Positions 18,011 to 27,654 of a stretch of DNA of 64,000 nt are shown here, in pieces; position 1 is the stretch's first letter, and every line of letters begins with the position of its first letter. This DNA is from Pelagibius sp. Alg239-R121 (lineage in GTDB: Bacteria; Pseudomonadota; Alphaproteobacteria; Kiloniellales; Kiloniellaceae): NCBI RefSeq assembly GCF_947331435.1, contig NZ_CAMZOF010000005.1:248001-312000 (forward strand). Reading direction: 5' to 3'. The position numbers and the translations under genes were made by a program. Under the pieces are notes generated by a model, which worked only from the letters and a program-made list of their open reading frames with translations, ran no database searches and had not been told where the DNA came from.

Positions 18011-19075
18011 CTATTTGAAGCGGGCAATCAGCCGCGCGATGACATCGTCGATCGAGACGCCGTCGGCGCGGGCGGTGAAATTCAGGCTCATTCTGTGACG
18101 TAAAACAGGCGCCGCGAGCTCGACCACGTCATCCATCGAGGGAGAGAGCCGCCCGTCTAGTACGGCGCGGGCCCGGATGGCGAGCATTAGTGCCTGACTG
18201 GCACGCGGGCCCGGACCCCAGGCGATCTGCTCGCCCAGTTCGGGGATTGAGCTGGATTCGGGGCGGCCGTCACGAACCAATGCCAAAACCGCATCGACAA
18301 TTCCGTCAGCGACGGGGACGCGCCGCACAACTCTTTGGGCGGAAAGCAGTTCGTCTGCACTCATGATACCGGTTGCTTCAACGGTTTCGGCGCCTGTCGT
18401 CGCCAACAACATCTGCCGTTCGGCCTCCAGATCCGGGTACCCGACATCGATTTCCATAATAAAGCGGTCCAGCTGGGCTTCGGGCAGAGGGTAGGTGCCT
18501 TCCTGTTCCAGTGGGTTCTGGGTTGCCAGAACATGGAACGGGCGCGGCAGGTCGTGGGGAACACCCGCGACGGTGACCTGACGTTCCTGCATGGCCTGCA
18601 GCAACGCTGATTGGGTACGCGGACTGGCACGGTTGATCTCGTCTGCCATCAGCAACTGGCCGAACACCGGGCCCGGGATGAAGCGGAAGGAGCGTTTACC
18701 GCTTTCGCTTTCCTCGAGGACTTCAGATCCCAGGATATCCGCTGGCATCAGATCGGGGGTGCACTGAACGCGTTTGTCGTCCAATCCGAAGACCGTGCCT
18801 AATGTTTCCACCAGCCTGGTTTTGGCCAGTCCAGGTACGCCGATCAAAAGTGCGTGACCACCGGCCAAAAGAGTAATCAGAGTGCGGTCGACGACATCCT
18901 GTTGCCCGAAAATGACTCGTCCAATACTCTCTCGCGCAGAGTGCAGTCGGTGCCCAAGTGCGTCGATGTCTTCGGCAAGTTGTTCCGCTGTCGCGATGTC
19001 GGTAGGGACTGAAGGGTTGGCTGCCACTCTGTTCGACTCCCACTTGATGCGGCCCGGGTCTATGATACCGGACAT
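18011..19075 (-). CDS. MoxR-family AAA+ ATPase
   Basis: 354 residues. Walker A GVPGLAKT, Walker B LLMADEINRASP, sensor and lid follow; an N-terminal extension (about 1-45) precedes the ATPase. MoxR proteins act as chaperone-like ATPases that insert or mature cofactors or complexes with VWA partners. First gene of a four-gene operon. The divergent DUF1285 gene starts only 21 bp away, so their promoters must overlap or the true MoxR start may be later (a GTG at about 19027 is in frame). Confidence 0.9.
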   Translation of the reverse strand: MSGIIDPGRIKWESNRVAANPSVPTDIATAEQLAEDIDALGHRLHSARESIGRVIFGQQDVVDRTLITLLAGGHALLIGVPGLAKTRLVETLGTVFGLDDKRVQCTPDLMPADILGSEVLEESESGKRSFRFIPGPVFGQLLMADEINRASPRTQSALLQAMQERQVTVAGVPHDLPRPFHVLATQNPLEQEGTYPLPEAQLDRFIMEIDVGYPDLEAERQMLLATTGAETVEATGIMSADELLSAQRVVRRVPVADGIVDAVLALVRDGRPESSSIPELGEQIAWGPGPRASQALMLAIRARAVLDGRLSPSMDDVVELAAPVLRHRMSLNFTARADGVSIDDVIARLIARFK

Positions 19076-19096
19076 CAGGCTTCAGGACGGCAGGTT

Positions 19097-19687
19097 ATGA
19101 CCTCGGATACGACACGACCAACCGATGATACTCAAAAGATAGGTGTTTCTGATGCGCCTGACCAGTCGTCTGACGCCCCGAATCCGTCGACGATGACGCC
19201 AAGTCTTCCATTTTGCGGTGATTTCGACATTCGAATAGCCCGCGACGGCACTTGGTTCCACCAAGGCTCGCCAATTGGGCGTAAGCCGTTGGTAAAACTC
19301 TTTTCCACGGTTCTCAGGCGCGAAGACGATGGCGAGTACTGGCTGGTTACGCCGGTCGAACGCGGGCGGGTTATCGTCGAGGACGCGCCCTTTACGGCTG
19401 TAGAGTTTTCCGTATCGGGAAGCGGAAAAGATCAAGCCCTGCGCTTTCGCACCAATGTGGACACCTGGGTCGAACTGGACTCCGAACATCCGTTAAGGAT
19501 CGCCGTAGATAGTGAAACCGGTGAGCCGAGGCCCTATATTTTGGTTCGGGACCGCCTGGAGGCCCTGATTCTCCGGTCGGTTTATTATGGATTGGCGGAA
19601 CTCGCCATTGAGGAGACCATGGAGCAAGGCAAACGTTTCGGCCTGTGGAGCAGCGGTAGCTTTTTTCCGCTGGATGACGCTGCGTGA
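19097..19687 (+). CDS. DUF1285 domain protein
   Basis: 196 residues. FCGDFDIRIARDGTWFHQGSPIGRKPLVKLFSTVL and the following EYWLVTPVERGRVIVEDAPF define the DUF1285 family, common in alphaproteobacteria next to MoxR and CCA genes. Two beta-rich subdomains; function not established. The first roughly 35 residues are low-complexity and polar, so a later start is possible. The stop overlaps the NUDIX start as GTGA, indicating coupled translation. Confidence 0.85.
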   Translation: MTSDTTRPTDDTQKIGVSDAPDQSSDAPNPSTMTPSLPFCGDFDIRIARDGTWFHQGSPIGRKPLVKLFSTVLRREDDGEYWLVTPVERGRVIVEDAPFTAVEFSVSGSGKDQALRFRTNVDTWVELDSEHPLRIAVDSETGEPRPYILVRDRLEALILRSVYYGLAELAIEETMEQGKRFGLWSSGSFFPLDDAA

Positions 19688-20367
19688 ACGCTGAATCGGC
19701 CAAACTACACGTGACCGCCACCGAAATCCTTCGGCGCTTTGATGGCCTTGGAAGTCCTGGTCGGCGTACTTCTCAGTCATTGCTTGTCCCATCGGCTTCT
19801 CTGCGACCCGGTGACCGGCCGCGAGGTGACCATGACCTTAATCCGGACATGTATGAGCCTGCAGAAAAGCTTACCCAGGCCGCCGTTCTGATTCCCATCG
19901 TTGAACGCAGCGAAGGCCTGACCGTACTACTGACCAAACGGACAGCTCATCTGCATGATCACGCCGGTCAGATTTCTTTTCCCGGTGGCCGGGTGGACCC
20001 CGGGGACAATGGACCCGAATCCACCGCCTTGCGGGAAACAGAAGAAGAAATTGGCTTGGCTCGGGAGCATATCCGTCTGGTTGGCCAGCTGGACACCTAT
20101 GTGACGCGGACCGGGTTTGAAATATCGCCGCTGGTCGGATTGGTCAGGCCGCCATTCGACCTGAAACCTGATGATTTTGAGGTTGCCGAAGTGTTCGAAG
20201 TCCCGCTTGGCTTCATTCTTGATCCTGCGAGCCAGCAGCGTCAAAGCCGGATGTTCCAAGGGGCGCTGCGGCATTTTTACGTTTTCCCCTATGATAACTA
20301 TTACATCTGGGGAGCAACGGCGGGCATGCTCGTTAATCTGACGGAGGTTTTGCGGCATGCTGACTAG
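19684..20367 (+). CDS. NUDIX hydrolase, CoA pyrophosphatase-like (NudL/YeaB type)
   Basis: 227 residues. The Nudix box GGRVDPGDNGPESTALRETEEEIGL is intact (G-x5-E-x7-REUXEEXGU) and begins at about residue 98. The flanking LLTKRTAHLHDHAGQISFPGG block is the UPF0035 signature of CoA pyrophosphatases, which split CoA or acyl-CoA into phosphopantetheine and 3',5'-ADP. Starts with GTG overlapping the DUF1285 stop and overlaps the next gene by 11 bp, so it is the second gene of a tight operon. Confidence 0.9.
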   Translation: MNAESAKLHVTATEILRRFDGLGSPGRRTSQSLLVPSASLRPGDRPRGDHDLNPDMYEPAEKLTQAAVLIPIVERSEGLTVLLTKRTAHLHDHAGQISFPGGRVDPGDNGPESTALRETEEEIGLAREHIRLVGQLDTYVTRTGFEISPLVGLVRPPFDLKPDDFEVAEVFEVPLGFILDPASQQRQSRMFQGALRHFYVFPYDNYYIWGATAGMLVNLTEVLRHAD

Positions 20368-20623
20368 GATATTCGTTGCTCTTCTTCTCTTTCTGATCCC
20401 ATTTTTGCTGTATCTGCTCTACGCCAAGACGAAACGTCGTTTGGAAGGTGCCGCTTCATCAGAAGCGATGACCCCCTGGCTAATGCTGGTTCTCTCAGGT
20501 CTGGTTATTGCGACGGGCGGAATTATCGCCATCGGTGTCCTTTTTGATCATGATCGGGACGTTAAGGTTCGTCCGCCGGCTTATGTCGATGGCGAGATTA
20601 TCCCGGCCGGACCTGTGGAGTGA
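20357..20623 (+). CDS. DUF6111 small membrane protein
   Basis: 88 residues with two predicted membrane helices (FVALLLFLIPFLLYLLYA, about 6-23; WLMLVLSGLVIATGGIIAIG, about 41-60) and short soluble ends (KTKRRLEG between, HDRDVKVRPPAYV after). Small proteins of this kind sit between the NUDIX and CCA genes in many alphaproteobacteria. Function unknown. Starts inside the NUDIX gene by 11 bp and ends 56 bp before cca. Confidence 0.75.
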   Translation: MLTRIFVALLLFLIPFLLYLLYAKTKRRLEGAASSEAMTPWLMLVLSGLVIATGGIIAIGVLFDHDRDVKVRPPAYVDGEIIPAGPVE

Positions 20624-20679
20624 TTTCGATAAATGCGCGACCGCCGGATGACTGAACGAGGCAGGCTCCGGGGCGTGAC

Positions 20680-21954
20680 ATGAGTAAGATGCAATCGCAA
20701 GACCGGCTTCCCCTGCAGCCCTGGATGACCTCTCGCGCAACCTCTGCATTGCTGAAGGCGCTGGAAGCCAATGGGAGCGAAGTCCGCTTCGTCGGTGGAT
20801 GTGTCCGGGATGCGATCAAGGGTTTCCCGATTAAGGATATTGACTTGGCGACACCCGATCGGCCGGAAAAGGTTGTCTATCTGCTTGAATCGGCCGGGCT
20901 AAAGGCAATCCCCACTGGCATCGACCACGGAACGGTAACCGCCATTTCCCACGGCGAAAGCTATGAAGTAACAACCCTTCGGGAAGATGTCGAAACCGAT
21001 GGCCGGCGCGCAAAAGTGGCCTATACGGACGATTGGGTGCGTGACGCGGCGCGGCGGGACTTGACCATCAACGCCTTGTCCTGCCGGTCGGACGGTACCT
21101 TGTTCGATCCTTTCGACGGCCTCGAAGACCTTCGCAATGGCAGGGTCAGATTTGTCGGCAACGCGAGTGAACGGATAACCGAAGATTATCTCAGGCTGCT
21201 CCGGTTCTTTCGCTTTCACGCATTTTATGGTGCGGGCGAACTGGATGGGGAGGGCTTGGCCGCAGCGAAACAGCTGGCACCAAATCTTACGAGCCTTTCG
21301 GGTGAGCGTGTGCGAGTTGAACTACTGCGGTTGCTTTCGACGGGCGATCCTTTGTCGACTCTGGCGTCGATGCTTAATGCCGGCGTGACAGCGATCCTAT
21401 TGCCTGAAGCCCGGAACGATACTGCAATCCTTAAGGCTTTAATGAAGGTTGAGGAGGTTCCTGACGCGTTGCTCCGGTTGGCAGCTCTTCTCGACGGTGG
21501 TGCGCGGGAGGCTGCAGCGGTTGCCGAACGTCTCCGATTCTCACGTGCCCAAACCGACCGCTTGGTGGCCGTGCGAACGGCAGGGGATGATCTCAGTGAT
21601 TATCCGCCAAAAGTAGGTAGCGATGTCGGAGTTATCCGCCAGGCACTCTACGATCTGGGTGTTGGCTTGACAGGCGATATCCTACGCCTGGATTGGGCAG
21701 TGACCAACGCTGGTCATTTAAATCCGGACCTTGATGCTTTGAATGCCAATCTTGCCGTCGGCCAAGCTTGGGAACATCCTGTCTTTCATTTGCGCGGGCG
21801 GGATGCTCTTAAAATCGGCTTTGAGACGGGACCTCAACTCGGCGATGCTCTGGACCGCGTAGAGATTTGGTGGCGGAAGGCAGATTTCGAGCCTCAGCGC
21901 GAGGACTGCCTTAAGCAACTGAAATTAGAACTGTCAAACACCCGGAAGCGATAG
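20680..21954 (+). CDS. cca: CCA tRNA nucleotidyltransferase / poly(A) polymerase family
   Basis: 424 residues. Adds or repairs the 3' CCA of tRNA. The nucleotidyltransferase core shows VRFVGGCVRDAI and DIDLA (D53, D55 catalytic carboxylates), and the RRDLTINAL motif (template recognition) near 130; the C-terminal helical part binds tRNA. Alphaproteobacterial class-II CCA enzymes and PAP-like relatives are hard to separate by motifs, so polymerisation specificity is inferred. Last gene of the DUF1285-NUDIX-DUF6111-cca run. Confidence 0.9.
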   Translation: MSKMQSQDRLPLQPWMTSRATSALLKALEANGSEVRFVGGCVRDAIKGFPIKDIDLATPDRPEKVVYLLESAGLKAIPTGIDHGTVTAISHGESYEVTTLREDVETDGRRAKVAYTDDWVRDAARRDLTINALSCRSDGTLFDPFDGLEDLRNGRVRFVGNASERITEDYLRLLRFFRFHAFYGAGELDGEGLAAAKQLAPNLTSLSGERVRVELLRLLSTGDPLSTLASMLNAGVTAILLPEARNDTAILKALMKVEEVPDALLRLAALLDGGAREAAAVAERLRFSRAQTDRLVAVRTAGDDLSDYPPKVGSDVGVIRQALYDLGVGLTGDILRLDWAVTNAGHLNPDLDALNANLAVGQAWEHPVFHLRGRDALKIGFETGPQLGDALDRVEIWWRKADFEPQREDCLKQLKLELSNTRKR

Positions 21955-21966
21955 TTCAAACGGCTC

Positions 21967-22848
21967 TTACGGCCAGGCAGCCTCAGGGGGAAGTGACATC
22001 AGGATTGCCTCAACATTGCCGCCGGTTTTCAGACCAAATTGAGTTCCGCGATCGTAAACCAGGTTAAATTCCGCATAGCGCCCACGGCGAAAAAGCTGAT
22101 GCCTGCGTTGCTCGTCGCTCCAGGGGCGTTCCATATGCCGTCGTACCAGCAGTGGGTAGATATCCAGAAAAGCCCGTCCAACGTCCTGGGTGAAGGCGAA
22201 GTCGGCGTTCCAGTCACCGCTATCTAGATTGTCGTAGAAAATGCCGCCTACACCCCGTGCTTCGTTGCGGTGCGGAATGAAGAAGTACTCGTCGCACCAT
22301 TCCTTGAAGCGTGGATAGTACTCCGGATCGTGTTTATCACAGGCGACTTTGAGACGGTCGTGGAATTCGGCGGTGTCTTGTTCGTCCGGGTACATGGGGT
22401 TGAGGTCGCTACCCCCACCGAACCAGGATTTTGTAGTAACGATGAAGCGGGTGTTCATGTGAATGGCGGGCACCATTGGCGAATGCATATGCGCAACCAG
22501 CGAGATCCCGCTGGCCCAGAACCTGGGGTCTTCCTCTGCGCCGGGCATCTGCGCGCGGAACTCTTTCGAGAACTCACCCTTGACCGTCGAAATATTGACG
22601 CCGACCTTCTCGAACACGCGGCCACGCATCAGTGACATCTCGCCGCCACCGAAATCGCCGGTTTCACCCTCCTGTTCACGCAGCCAGGTTTTGCGCTCGA
22701 AGCGACCCGGCGCCTGTTCAGCAAGTTGTCCGGCATTTGTGCCAAGCAGATCGTCTTCGATCTGTTCAAAAGCACTGCAGATTTCGTCGCGAAGTTGTCT
22801 GAACCAGACGGTTGCAAGATCTTGTCGCTGTTCGGTCGTTGAGGTCAT
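21967..22848 (-). CDS. hemF: Oxygen-dependent coproporphyrinogen III oxidase
   Basis: 293 residues. Converts coproporphyrinogen III to protoporphyrinogen IX with oxygen in heme synthesis. Family blocks are all present: [35 protein letters not shown], the ligand-binding [11 protein letters not shown], and the C-terminal [14 protein letters not shown] and [13 protein letters not shown]. Length is normal. Convergent with cca (12 bp apart) and 60 bp downstream of trmL on the same strand. Confidence 0.96.
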   Translation of the reverse strand: MTSTTEQRQDLATVWFRQLRDEICSAFEQIEDDLLGTNAGQLAEQAPGRFERKTWLREQEGETGDFGGGEMSLMRGRVFEKVGVNISTVKGEFSKEFRAQMPGAEEDPRFWASGISLVAHMHSPMVPAIHMNTRFIVTTKSWFGGGSDLNPMYPDEQDTAEFHDRLKVACDKHDPEYYPRFKEWCDEYFFIPHRNEARGVGGIFYDNLDSGDWNADFAFTQDVGRAFLDIYPLLVRRHMERPWSDEQRRHQLFRRGRYAEFNLVYDRGTQFGLKTGGNVEAILMSLPPEAAWP

Positions 22849-22908
22849 GATGATCCTTTTGGAAATCCGCCGGTCTGTCTTAAATAAATTGGCCTTAAAG
22901 CAATCGGT

Positions 22909-23352
22909 CTATTTTAACGCAACCTGCCTCAAGGCCTCGCCCACCACCATGGCGGCGCAGACGGCCACGTTCAAAGACCTGAACCCGGCCTTCATCGGCA
23001 CCACGAGCTGCGCATCGGCCCGCTCATGAACCTCCGGTGGTACACCTGCGCTTTCCCGTCCAACCAACAGGCAATCGTCCGCGGCAAAGTCGAATTCGGT
23101 GTAAGGCGTGTCGGCCTTTGTGGTCAAGAGAACGATACGTCCACGGGGTTCTTCGAGGAAGCGTTGCCAGGATATGTGACGCGTCATATCGACGCCTTCA
23201 AGGTAATCCATTCCGGCGCGGCGAAGACGTTTGTCGTCCAGGATGAAGCCACAGGGCTCGATTATATCCACTGCCAGCCCGGTGCAGGCGGCGAGGCGCA
23301 GGAGTGTCCCGGTATTTTGCGGTATATCGGGTTGAAAGAGCGCAAGACGCAT
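22909..23352 (-). CDS. trmL: tRNA (cytidine(34)-2'-O)-methyltransferase TrmL
   Basis: 147-residue SPOUT methyltransferase. MRLALFQPDIPQNTGTLLRL is the N-terminal signature; the C-terminal SAM-binding trefoil knot is LLVGRESAGVPPEV and RSLNVAVCAAMVVGEALRQ. It methylates the wobble base ribose of certain tRNA-Leu species. Length is normal for the family. Divergent from petA across 230 bp. Confidence 0.93.
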   Translation of the reverse strand: MRLALFQPDIPQNTGTLLRLAACTGLAVDIIEPCGFILDDKRLRRAGMDYLEGVDMTRHISWQRFLEEPRGRIVLLTTKADTPYTEFDFAADDCLLVGRESAGVPPEVHERADAQLVVPMKAGFRSLNVAVCAAMVVGEALRQVALK

Positions 23353-23448
23353 TGAAAGATTTTCCCACTTTTAAAGGCGTCACCGCCTTTGCCTTATGTT
23401 AGGTTTTCATCTATATCCCTGCCAAAGTACGATTCGGCAAGGGGTTGG

Positions 23449-23465
23449 TGCGACAGGGTGTCGCA
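23449..23465. promoter_or_regulatory. Perfect 7-bp inverted repeat upstream of petA
   Basis: TGCGACA-ggg-TGTCGCA in the trmL-petA gap, 118 bp upstream of the petA ATG. A separate perfect hairpin AAAGGCG-tcac-CGCCTTT lies at 23373-23390. The dyad could be an operator for bc1-complex control or a leader hairpin. The evidence is symmetry only. Confidence 0.35.
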
Positions 23466-23582
23466 TCTTCGCCTGGGGGCTTAGCAATAGTATTAGTGGT
23501 GTTCTTTTACGTAACGTGCGAGATACGCCACAATATAACGGGCTGAAAACGCCCGAGAGGTGACCTTAAGAGGGAATTTAAC

Positions 23583-24140
23583 ATGGCAGCAGACAGCGCT
23601 CATGCCTCACAGCATTCGCCGGATGGGGAAGAAACCCGCCGCGACTTCCTTTATCTGGTAGCAGGCGCCATGGGGGCGGTCGGTACCGGCGCCTTCGCCT
23701 GGCCGCTGATTAATTCCATGAATCCGTCGGCTGATGTGCTGGCGCTTTCTTCGACCGAGGTGGATCTGACACCGATCGAGGTCGGGCAGAGCGTGACTGT
23801 GGTCTGGCGAGATAAACCGGTTTTCATCCGGCATCGCACGGAAGACGAAATTGCGGCCGCGAACGATGTGGCGATTAACGAATTGCCGGATCCGCAAACC
23901 GATGCAGACCGCGTAGTAAAGCCGGAATGGCTGATCGTTGGCGGTAACTGCACCCATTTGGGTTGCGTGCCTCTGGGGCAGAAGACTGGTGATGAAAAAG
24001 GCGAATACGACGGCTGGTTCTGTCCTTGCCACGGCTCTCATTACGATACTTCGGGCCGTATCCGCAAAGGCCCCGCGCCGCTGAACCTGCCGGTGCCGCC
24101 CGTCGAGTTCCTCGACGACACCACCATCAAGATTGGTTGA
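23583..24140 (+). CDS. petA: Ubiquinol-cytochrome c reductase iron-sulfur (Rieske) subunit
   Basis: 185 residues. Carries the 2Fe-2S cluster that takes electrons from ubiquinol in complex III. A Tat signal-anchor ([14 protein letters not shown] at 19-20) precedes a membrane helix. Cluster boxes: C123-T-H125-L-G-C128 and C147-P-C149-H150 (ligands C123, H125, C147, H150; disulfide C128-C149). All key residues are present. The first gene of petABC; 14 bp before petB. Confidence 0.97.
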   Translation: MAADSAHASQHSPDGEETRRDFLYLVAGAMGAVGTGAFAWPLINSMNPSADVLALSSTEVDLTPIEVGQSVTVVWRDKPVFIRHRTEDEIAAANDVAINELPDPQTDADRVVKPEWLIVGGNCTHLGCVPLGQKTGDEKGEYDGWFCPCHGSHYDTSGRIRKGPAPLNLPVPPVEFLDDTTIKIG

Positions 24141-24154
24141 GGGGGAACGAGACC

Positions 24155-25420
24155 ATGAGTAGTGGGCAGCCGTTTCAAACAAACAATGCCATCATCAAGT
24201 GGATCGATCACCGCCTACCGATCTTTTCGCTGACTAACGACACGCTGGTCGATTACCCAGCGCCACGAAATCTGAACTACTGGTGGAACTTCGGTTCCCT
24301 GGCCGGGCTTGCGCTGGTCGTGATGATTGTGACCGGGATTGTGCTGGCAATGCAGTACACGCCGCACGTTGACTACGCCTTCGACTCGGTAGAGCGCATC
24401 ATGCGCGACGTGAACGGCGGCTGGCTGATTCGCTACATCCACATGAACATGGCGTCGTTCTTTTTCATTGCCGTGATCATTCACATCTTCCGGGGACTGT
24501 ACTACGGCTCCTACAAAGCACCCCGCGAGATTCTCTGGATTCTCGGCGTCGTCATCTTTCTGCTGATGATGGCCACGGCCTTCATGGGGTATGTGCTTCC
24601 CTGGGGTCAGATGAGCTTCTGGGGCGCGACCGTGATCACCAACCTCTTCTCGGCGATCCCGCTGGTCGGAGAGAGCATCGTCACTTGGCTCTGGGGTGGA
24701 TTTTCGGTCAATAATCCAACTTTGAATCGCTTCTTCGCCCTGCACTATCTTCTGCCCTTCGTCATCGTCGGTGTGGTCATTCTGCATATTTGGGCGCTGC
24801 ATCGCTTCGGCTCGAACAATCCACTGGGCATCGACGCCAAGGGACCGCAGGACAAGATTCCGTTCCATCCCTACTACACGGTGAAGGATGCCTTCGGCGT
24901 TGGTGTTTTCCTTTTGATCTTTAGCGTCTTCCTGTTCTTCGCGCCGAACTTCCTGGGGCACCCTGACAACTACATCCCAGCGAACCCGCTTTCGACACCG
25001 GCGCATATCGTGCCCGAATGGTACTTCCTGCCGTTCTACGCAATTCTGCGATCTGTTCCGGATAAGCTTCTTGGGGTGGTGTTGATGTTTGCCTCGATCG
25101 GCATTCTCTTCATCCTGCCATGGCTGGACCGTTCGCCGGTACGCAGCTGTAAGTTCCGGCCGGTGTACAAATGGTTCTTCTGGGTTCTTCTGATTGCCTG
25201 CGTCGCACTTGGCTGGGCCGGTCAAGAAGCACCTGAAGGTGCACCGCTGTACATTAGTCGAGTAGCGACTGCTTATTACTTCTTTCACTTCCTCGTCCTT
25301 CTACCGTTGCTGGGGGTTATCGAACGACCGAAGCCTTTACCGGCCTCGATTGCGGAACCGGTCCTGGGCGGTGGAGAAGTTTGGAGCAACGCAGCAGCAA
25401 AGCCGATGGAGAAGGCATGA
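24155..25420 (+). CDS. petB: Cytochrome b of the bc1 complex
   Basis: 421 residues, multi-helix inner-membrane subunit with two b hemes. Heme ligand histidines fall in [18 protein letters not shown] and [21 protein letters not shown]; the quinol-site signature is [10 protein letters not shown]. Unusually well conserved. The start at 24155 has GGGGGAACGA upstream and gives the normal N-terminus; the reading frame runs open from 24026, inside petA. Overlaps petC as ATGA. Confidence 0.97.
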   Translation: MSSGQPFQTNNAIIKWIDHRLPIFSLTNDTLVDYPAPRNLNYWWNFGSLAGLALVVMIVTGIVLAMQYTPHVDYAFDSVERIMRDVNGGWLIRYIHMNMASFFFIAVIIHIFRGLYYGSYKAPREILWILGVVIFLLMMATAFMGYVLPWGQMSFWGATVITNLFSAIPLVGESIVTWLWGGFSVNNPTLNRFFALHYLLPFVIVGVVILHIWALHRFGSNNPLGIDAKGPQDKIPFHPYYTVKDAFGVGVFLLIFSVFLFFAPNFLGHPDNYIPANPLSTPAHIVPEWYFLPFYAILRSVPDKLLGVVLMFASIGILFILPWLDRSPVRSCKFRPVYKWFFWVLLIACVALGWAGQEAPEGAPLYISRVATAYYFFHFLVLLPLLGVIERPKPLPASIAEPVLGGGEVWSNAAAKPMEKA

Positions 25421-26280
25421 TGAAGAAGCTGGTATTTGCTGCCGCTGCCGCAGCGGTCGCTATGAGCCTTGGTGCTGCGCAGGCGGCGGAGGGCATTCAA
25501 GCACCAAAGTCCACTTGGTCGTTCTCGGGCATCTTTGGAACCTTTGATCAGGCACAGTTGCAACGTGGCTATCAGGTCTACAAGGAAGTCTGTGCTGGCT
25601 GTCACGCGATGGATCTCATTGCCTTCCGTAACCTGGCCGAACTGGGGTACAATGAGGATGAGGTCAAAGCGATCGCCGCCGAGTACGACGTGACCGATGG
25701 TCCCGATGATGAGGGTGAGATGTTTGATCGGCCAGCACGGCCTTCGGACTATTTCCCGAATCCATTCCCCAACGCAAAGGCAGCGGCAGCATCGAATGGC
25801 GGATCTGTGCCGCCGGATCTGTCTTTGATGGCGAAAGCACGCGCCGCCGGCCCCGATTACCTCAAGGCAATGCTGATGGGGTACGAGGAGGACGTTCCCG
25901 AATCTGTGTTGCAGCAGATCTTCGAGATTGAAACGGAAAAGAATCGAAAGCGGGCGGAAGAAATTGGGCTGACTGACTACAATCGCGTTGAGAGCGTCGA
26001 GGATCTGGGACTCCCCGACACCTCAAGCTTTAACGCCTATTTCCCTGGCTACGGGATTGCCATGGCGGCGCCGTTGGGTGACGAAGCGGTGGAATATGCT
26101 GACGGTACGCCGGCCACTCTGGAAAATCACGCTGCTGACGTTGCGGCCTTTTTGATGTGGACTGCCGAACCGGCGCTGGACGATCGGAAGCAGATGGGGA
26201 TTAAGGTCATCATCTTCCTCCTTATTTTCTCGGGCGTGCTTTATGCCGCAAAACGTAAGTGCTGGGCTGATCTGCATTAA
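25417..26280 (+). CDS. petC: Cytochrome c1 of the bc1 complex
   Basis: 287 residues. Signal peptide (1-23, ending AAQAAEG), the c-type heme site C59-A-G-C62-H63, an axial Met candidate in [11 protein letters not shown], and a C-terminal membrane anchor ([21 protein letters not shown]). Receives electrons from the Rieske centre and passes them to soluble or membrane cytochrome c. The start ATG overlaps the petB stop (ATGA) and has GGAGAAGG upstream; the second ATG at 25420 also fits. Confidence 0.97.
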   Translation: MMKKLVFAAAAAAVAMSLGAAQAAEGIQAPKSTWSFSGIFGTFDQAQLQRGYQVYKEVCAGCHAMDLIAFRNLAELGYNEDEVKAIAAEYDVTDGPDDEGEMFDRPARPSDYFPNPFPNAKAAAASNGGSVPPDLSLMAKARAAGPDYLKAMLMGYEEDVPESVLQQIFEIETEKNRKRAEEIGLTDYNRVESVEDLGLPDTSSFNAYFPGYGIAMAAPLGDEAVEYADGTPATLENHAADVAAFLMWTAEPALDDRKQMGIKVIIFLLIFSGVLYAAKRKCWADLH

Positions 26281-26301
26281 GATCCGACAGATCTATAGAA
26301 A

Positions 26302-26331
26302 AAGGCCGCTCCTGAAAGAGCGGCCTTTTTT
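26302..26331 (+). terminator. Rho-independent terminator of petABC
   Basis: Perfect stem AAGGCCGCTC / GAGCGGCCTT around the loop CTGAAA, followed by a six-base T tract, 22 bp after the petC stop. The arrangement is a textbook intrinsic terminator and separates petABC from the convergent ychF gene. Confidence 0.92.
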
Positions 26332-26350
26332 GTGCCTGTGTGCAGAAGAT

Positions 26351-26466
26351 CAGAAGCTGTCCGTGTTTCACTGAACTATTGTAGATCTCGATGCACCCTC
26401 TGTTCCATATTGTTGGAGGCTGATTCCCGTTCGTGATCGCTTCCGCTAAAACCAATCTCGCTATCG
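26351..26466. repeat. Degenerate composite intergenic palindromic repeat (B + A)
   Basis: Unit B (26351-26402) has GTGTTTCACTGAA and ACCCTCTG; unit A (about 26415-26466) has GGCTGATTCCCGTTCGTGA and AATCTCGCTAT. It fills the space between the pet terminator and the ychF stop at 26468. More diverged from the consensus than the 51.1 kb copy. Confidence 0.45.
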
Positions 26467-26467
26467 G

Positions 26468-27565
26468 TCAAACATTGAAGCGGAAATGGAAGATGTCGCC
26501 GTCGGCGACCAGATATTCTTTGCCTTCCTGCCGCATTTTGCCGGCATCCTTGGCGCCCTGTTCGCCACCGTTCGCCACAAAGTCCGGATAGGCGATGGTC
26601 TCCGCCCGGATGAAGCCGCGTTCGAAATCAGTGTGAATCACGCCGGCGGCATTGGGGGCTTTAGCGCCGCGCTGTACGGTCCAGGCGCGGGCTTCCTTGG
26701 GACCAACCGTGAAAAACGTCAGTAGGTCGAGCAATTCGTGACCTGCGCGGATGATGCGCGTTAGGCCGGTTTCCGTAAGGCCCAGAGTCTCCAGGAATTC
26801 GGCTTTTTCCTCGTCGTCTGAAAGCGCCGCGACCTCTGCTTCGATCGCGGCGGAGATGATGACGCAGGCACCGCCTTCTTCGGCGGCGCGGGTAATAACC
26901 TTGGCAGAGTAGTCATTACCGCTAGCTGCCGTATCTTCTTCCACATTGGCGACATAGAGAACGGGCTTTGCCGACAGCAGTTGAAGCTGCCGGAAGACGG
27001 GTCGCAGCTCTTTGGAAATTTCTACACTGCGGGCAGGGCGTCCGTCGCGCAGGGCTTCCGCGACCGGGCCGAGCACGGCGAGCCGGTCTTTGGCTTCCTT
27101 ATCGCCGCCCTTGGCACGCTTCGCGCTGCTGTCGAGCTGGCGCTCGACGCTTTCCAGGTCGGCCAGCATCAGCTCGGTTTCCACCGTTTCGGCGTCGCGG
27201 ATGGGATCGACCGAACCATCGACATGCGTAACCTCGCCGTCGAAACAGCGAAGAACGTGCACGATGGCGTCGACTTCACGGATATTTGCGAGAAACTGAT
27301 TGCCGAGGCCTTCGCCCTTTGACGCACCTTTCACCAGACCGGCGATATCGACAAATTCCAACTGAGTTGGAATGATCTTGGCCGACTTGCCGATCTTGGC
27401 GATCGCGTAGAGGCGTGGATCCGGCACCGAGACCCGGCCAACATTGGGCTCGATCGTGCAGAAGGGGTAATTTGCCGCTTCCGCTGCTGCGGTCTCGGTC
27501 AAGGCGTTGAAAAGTGTGGATTTGCCAACGTTCGGCAGGCCCACAATACCGCAGTTAAATCCCAT
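26468..27565 (-). CDS. ychF: YchF, Obg-like ATPase
   Basis: 365 residues. P-loop [12 protein letters not shown] (about 8-19), switch [20 protein letters not shown], and a C-terminal TGS domain ending FHFRFNV. YchF binds ribosomes, prefers ATP over GTP and acts in stress and translation control. The start ATG at 27565 (MGFNCGIVG) is conserved across the family; the reading frame continues to 27628 without support. Downstream of pth, same strand, 89 bp gap. Confidence 0.95.
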   Translation of the reverse strand: MGFNCGIVGLPNVGKSTLFNALTETAAAEAANYPFCTIEPNVGRVSVPDPRLYAIAKIGKSAKIIPTQLEFVDIAGLVKGASKGEGLGNQFLANIREVDAIVHVLRCFDGEVTHVDGSVDPIRDAETVETELMLADLESVERQLDSSAKRAKGGDKEAKDRLAVLGPVAEALRDGRPARSVEISKELRPVFRQLQLLSAKPVLYVANVEEDTAASGNDYSAKVITRAAEEGGACVIISAAIEAEVAALSDDEEKAEFLETLGLTETGLTRIIRAGHELLDLLTFFTVGPKEARAWTVQRGAKAPNAAGVIHTDFERGFIRAETIAYPDFVANGGEQGAKDAGKMRQEGKEYLVADGDIFHFRFNV

Positions 27566-27654
27566 TGCGTTCGTTTCCATTGGTTTGGGGTAGGGGGAAA
27601 TTCGATATTCCACCAATCCCGACAGCACACTCAGCCATTGAATCTGACTTCGCT

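Noticed and set aside
12230-19075. Antiviral defence system made of MoxR and VWA-like proteins
   Set aside because: The four genes match the widely conserved housekeeping MoxR-DUF58-BatA set, with no nuclease, toxin or phage-linked neighbour.
24215-25288. 357-codon open frame on the minus strand
   Set aside because: Antisense of petB; sequence is Arg/Glu/His-rich without motifs, typical of a shadow frame in GC-rich DNA.
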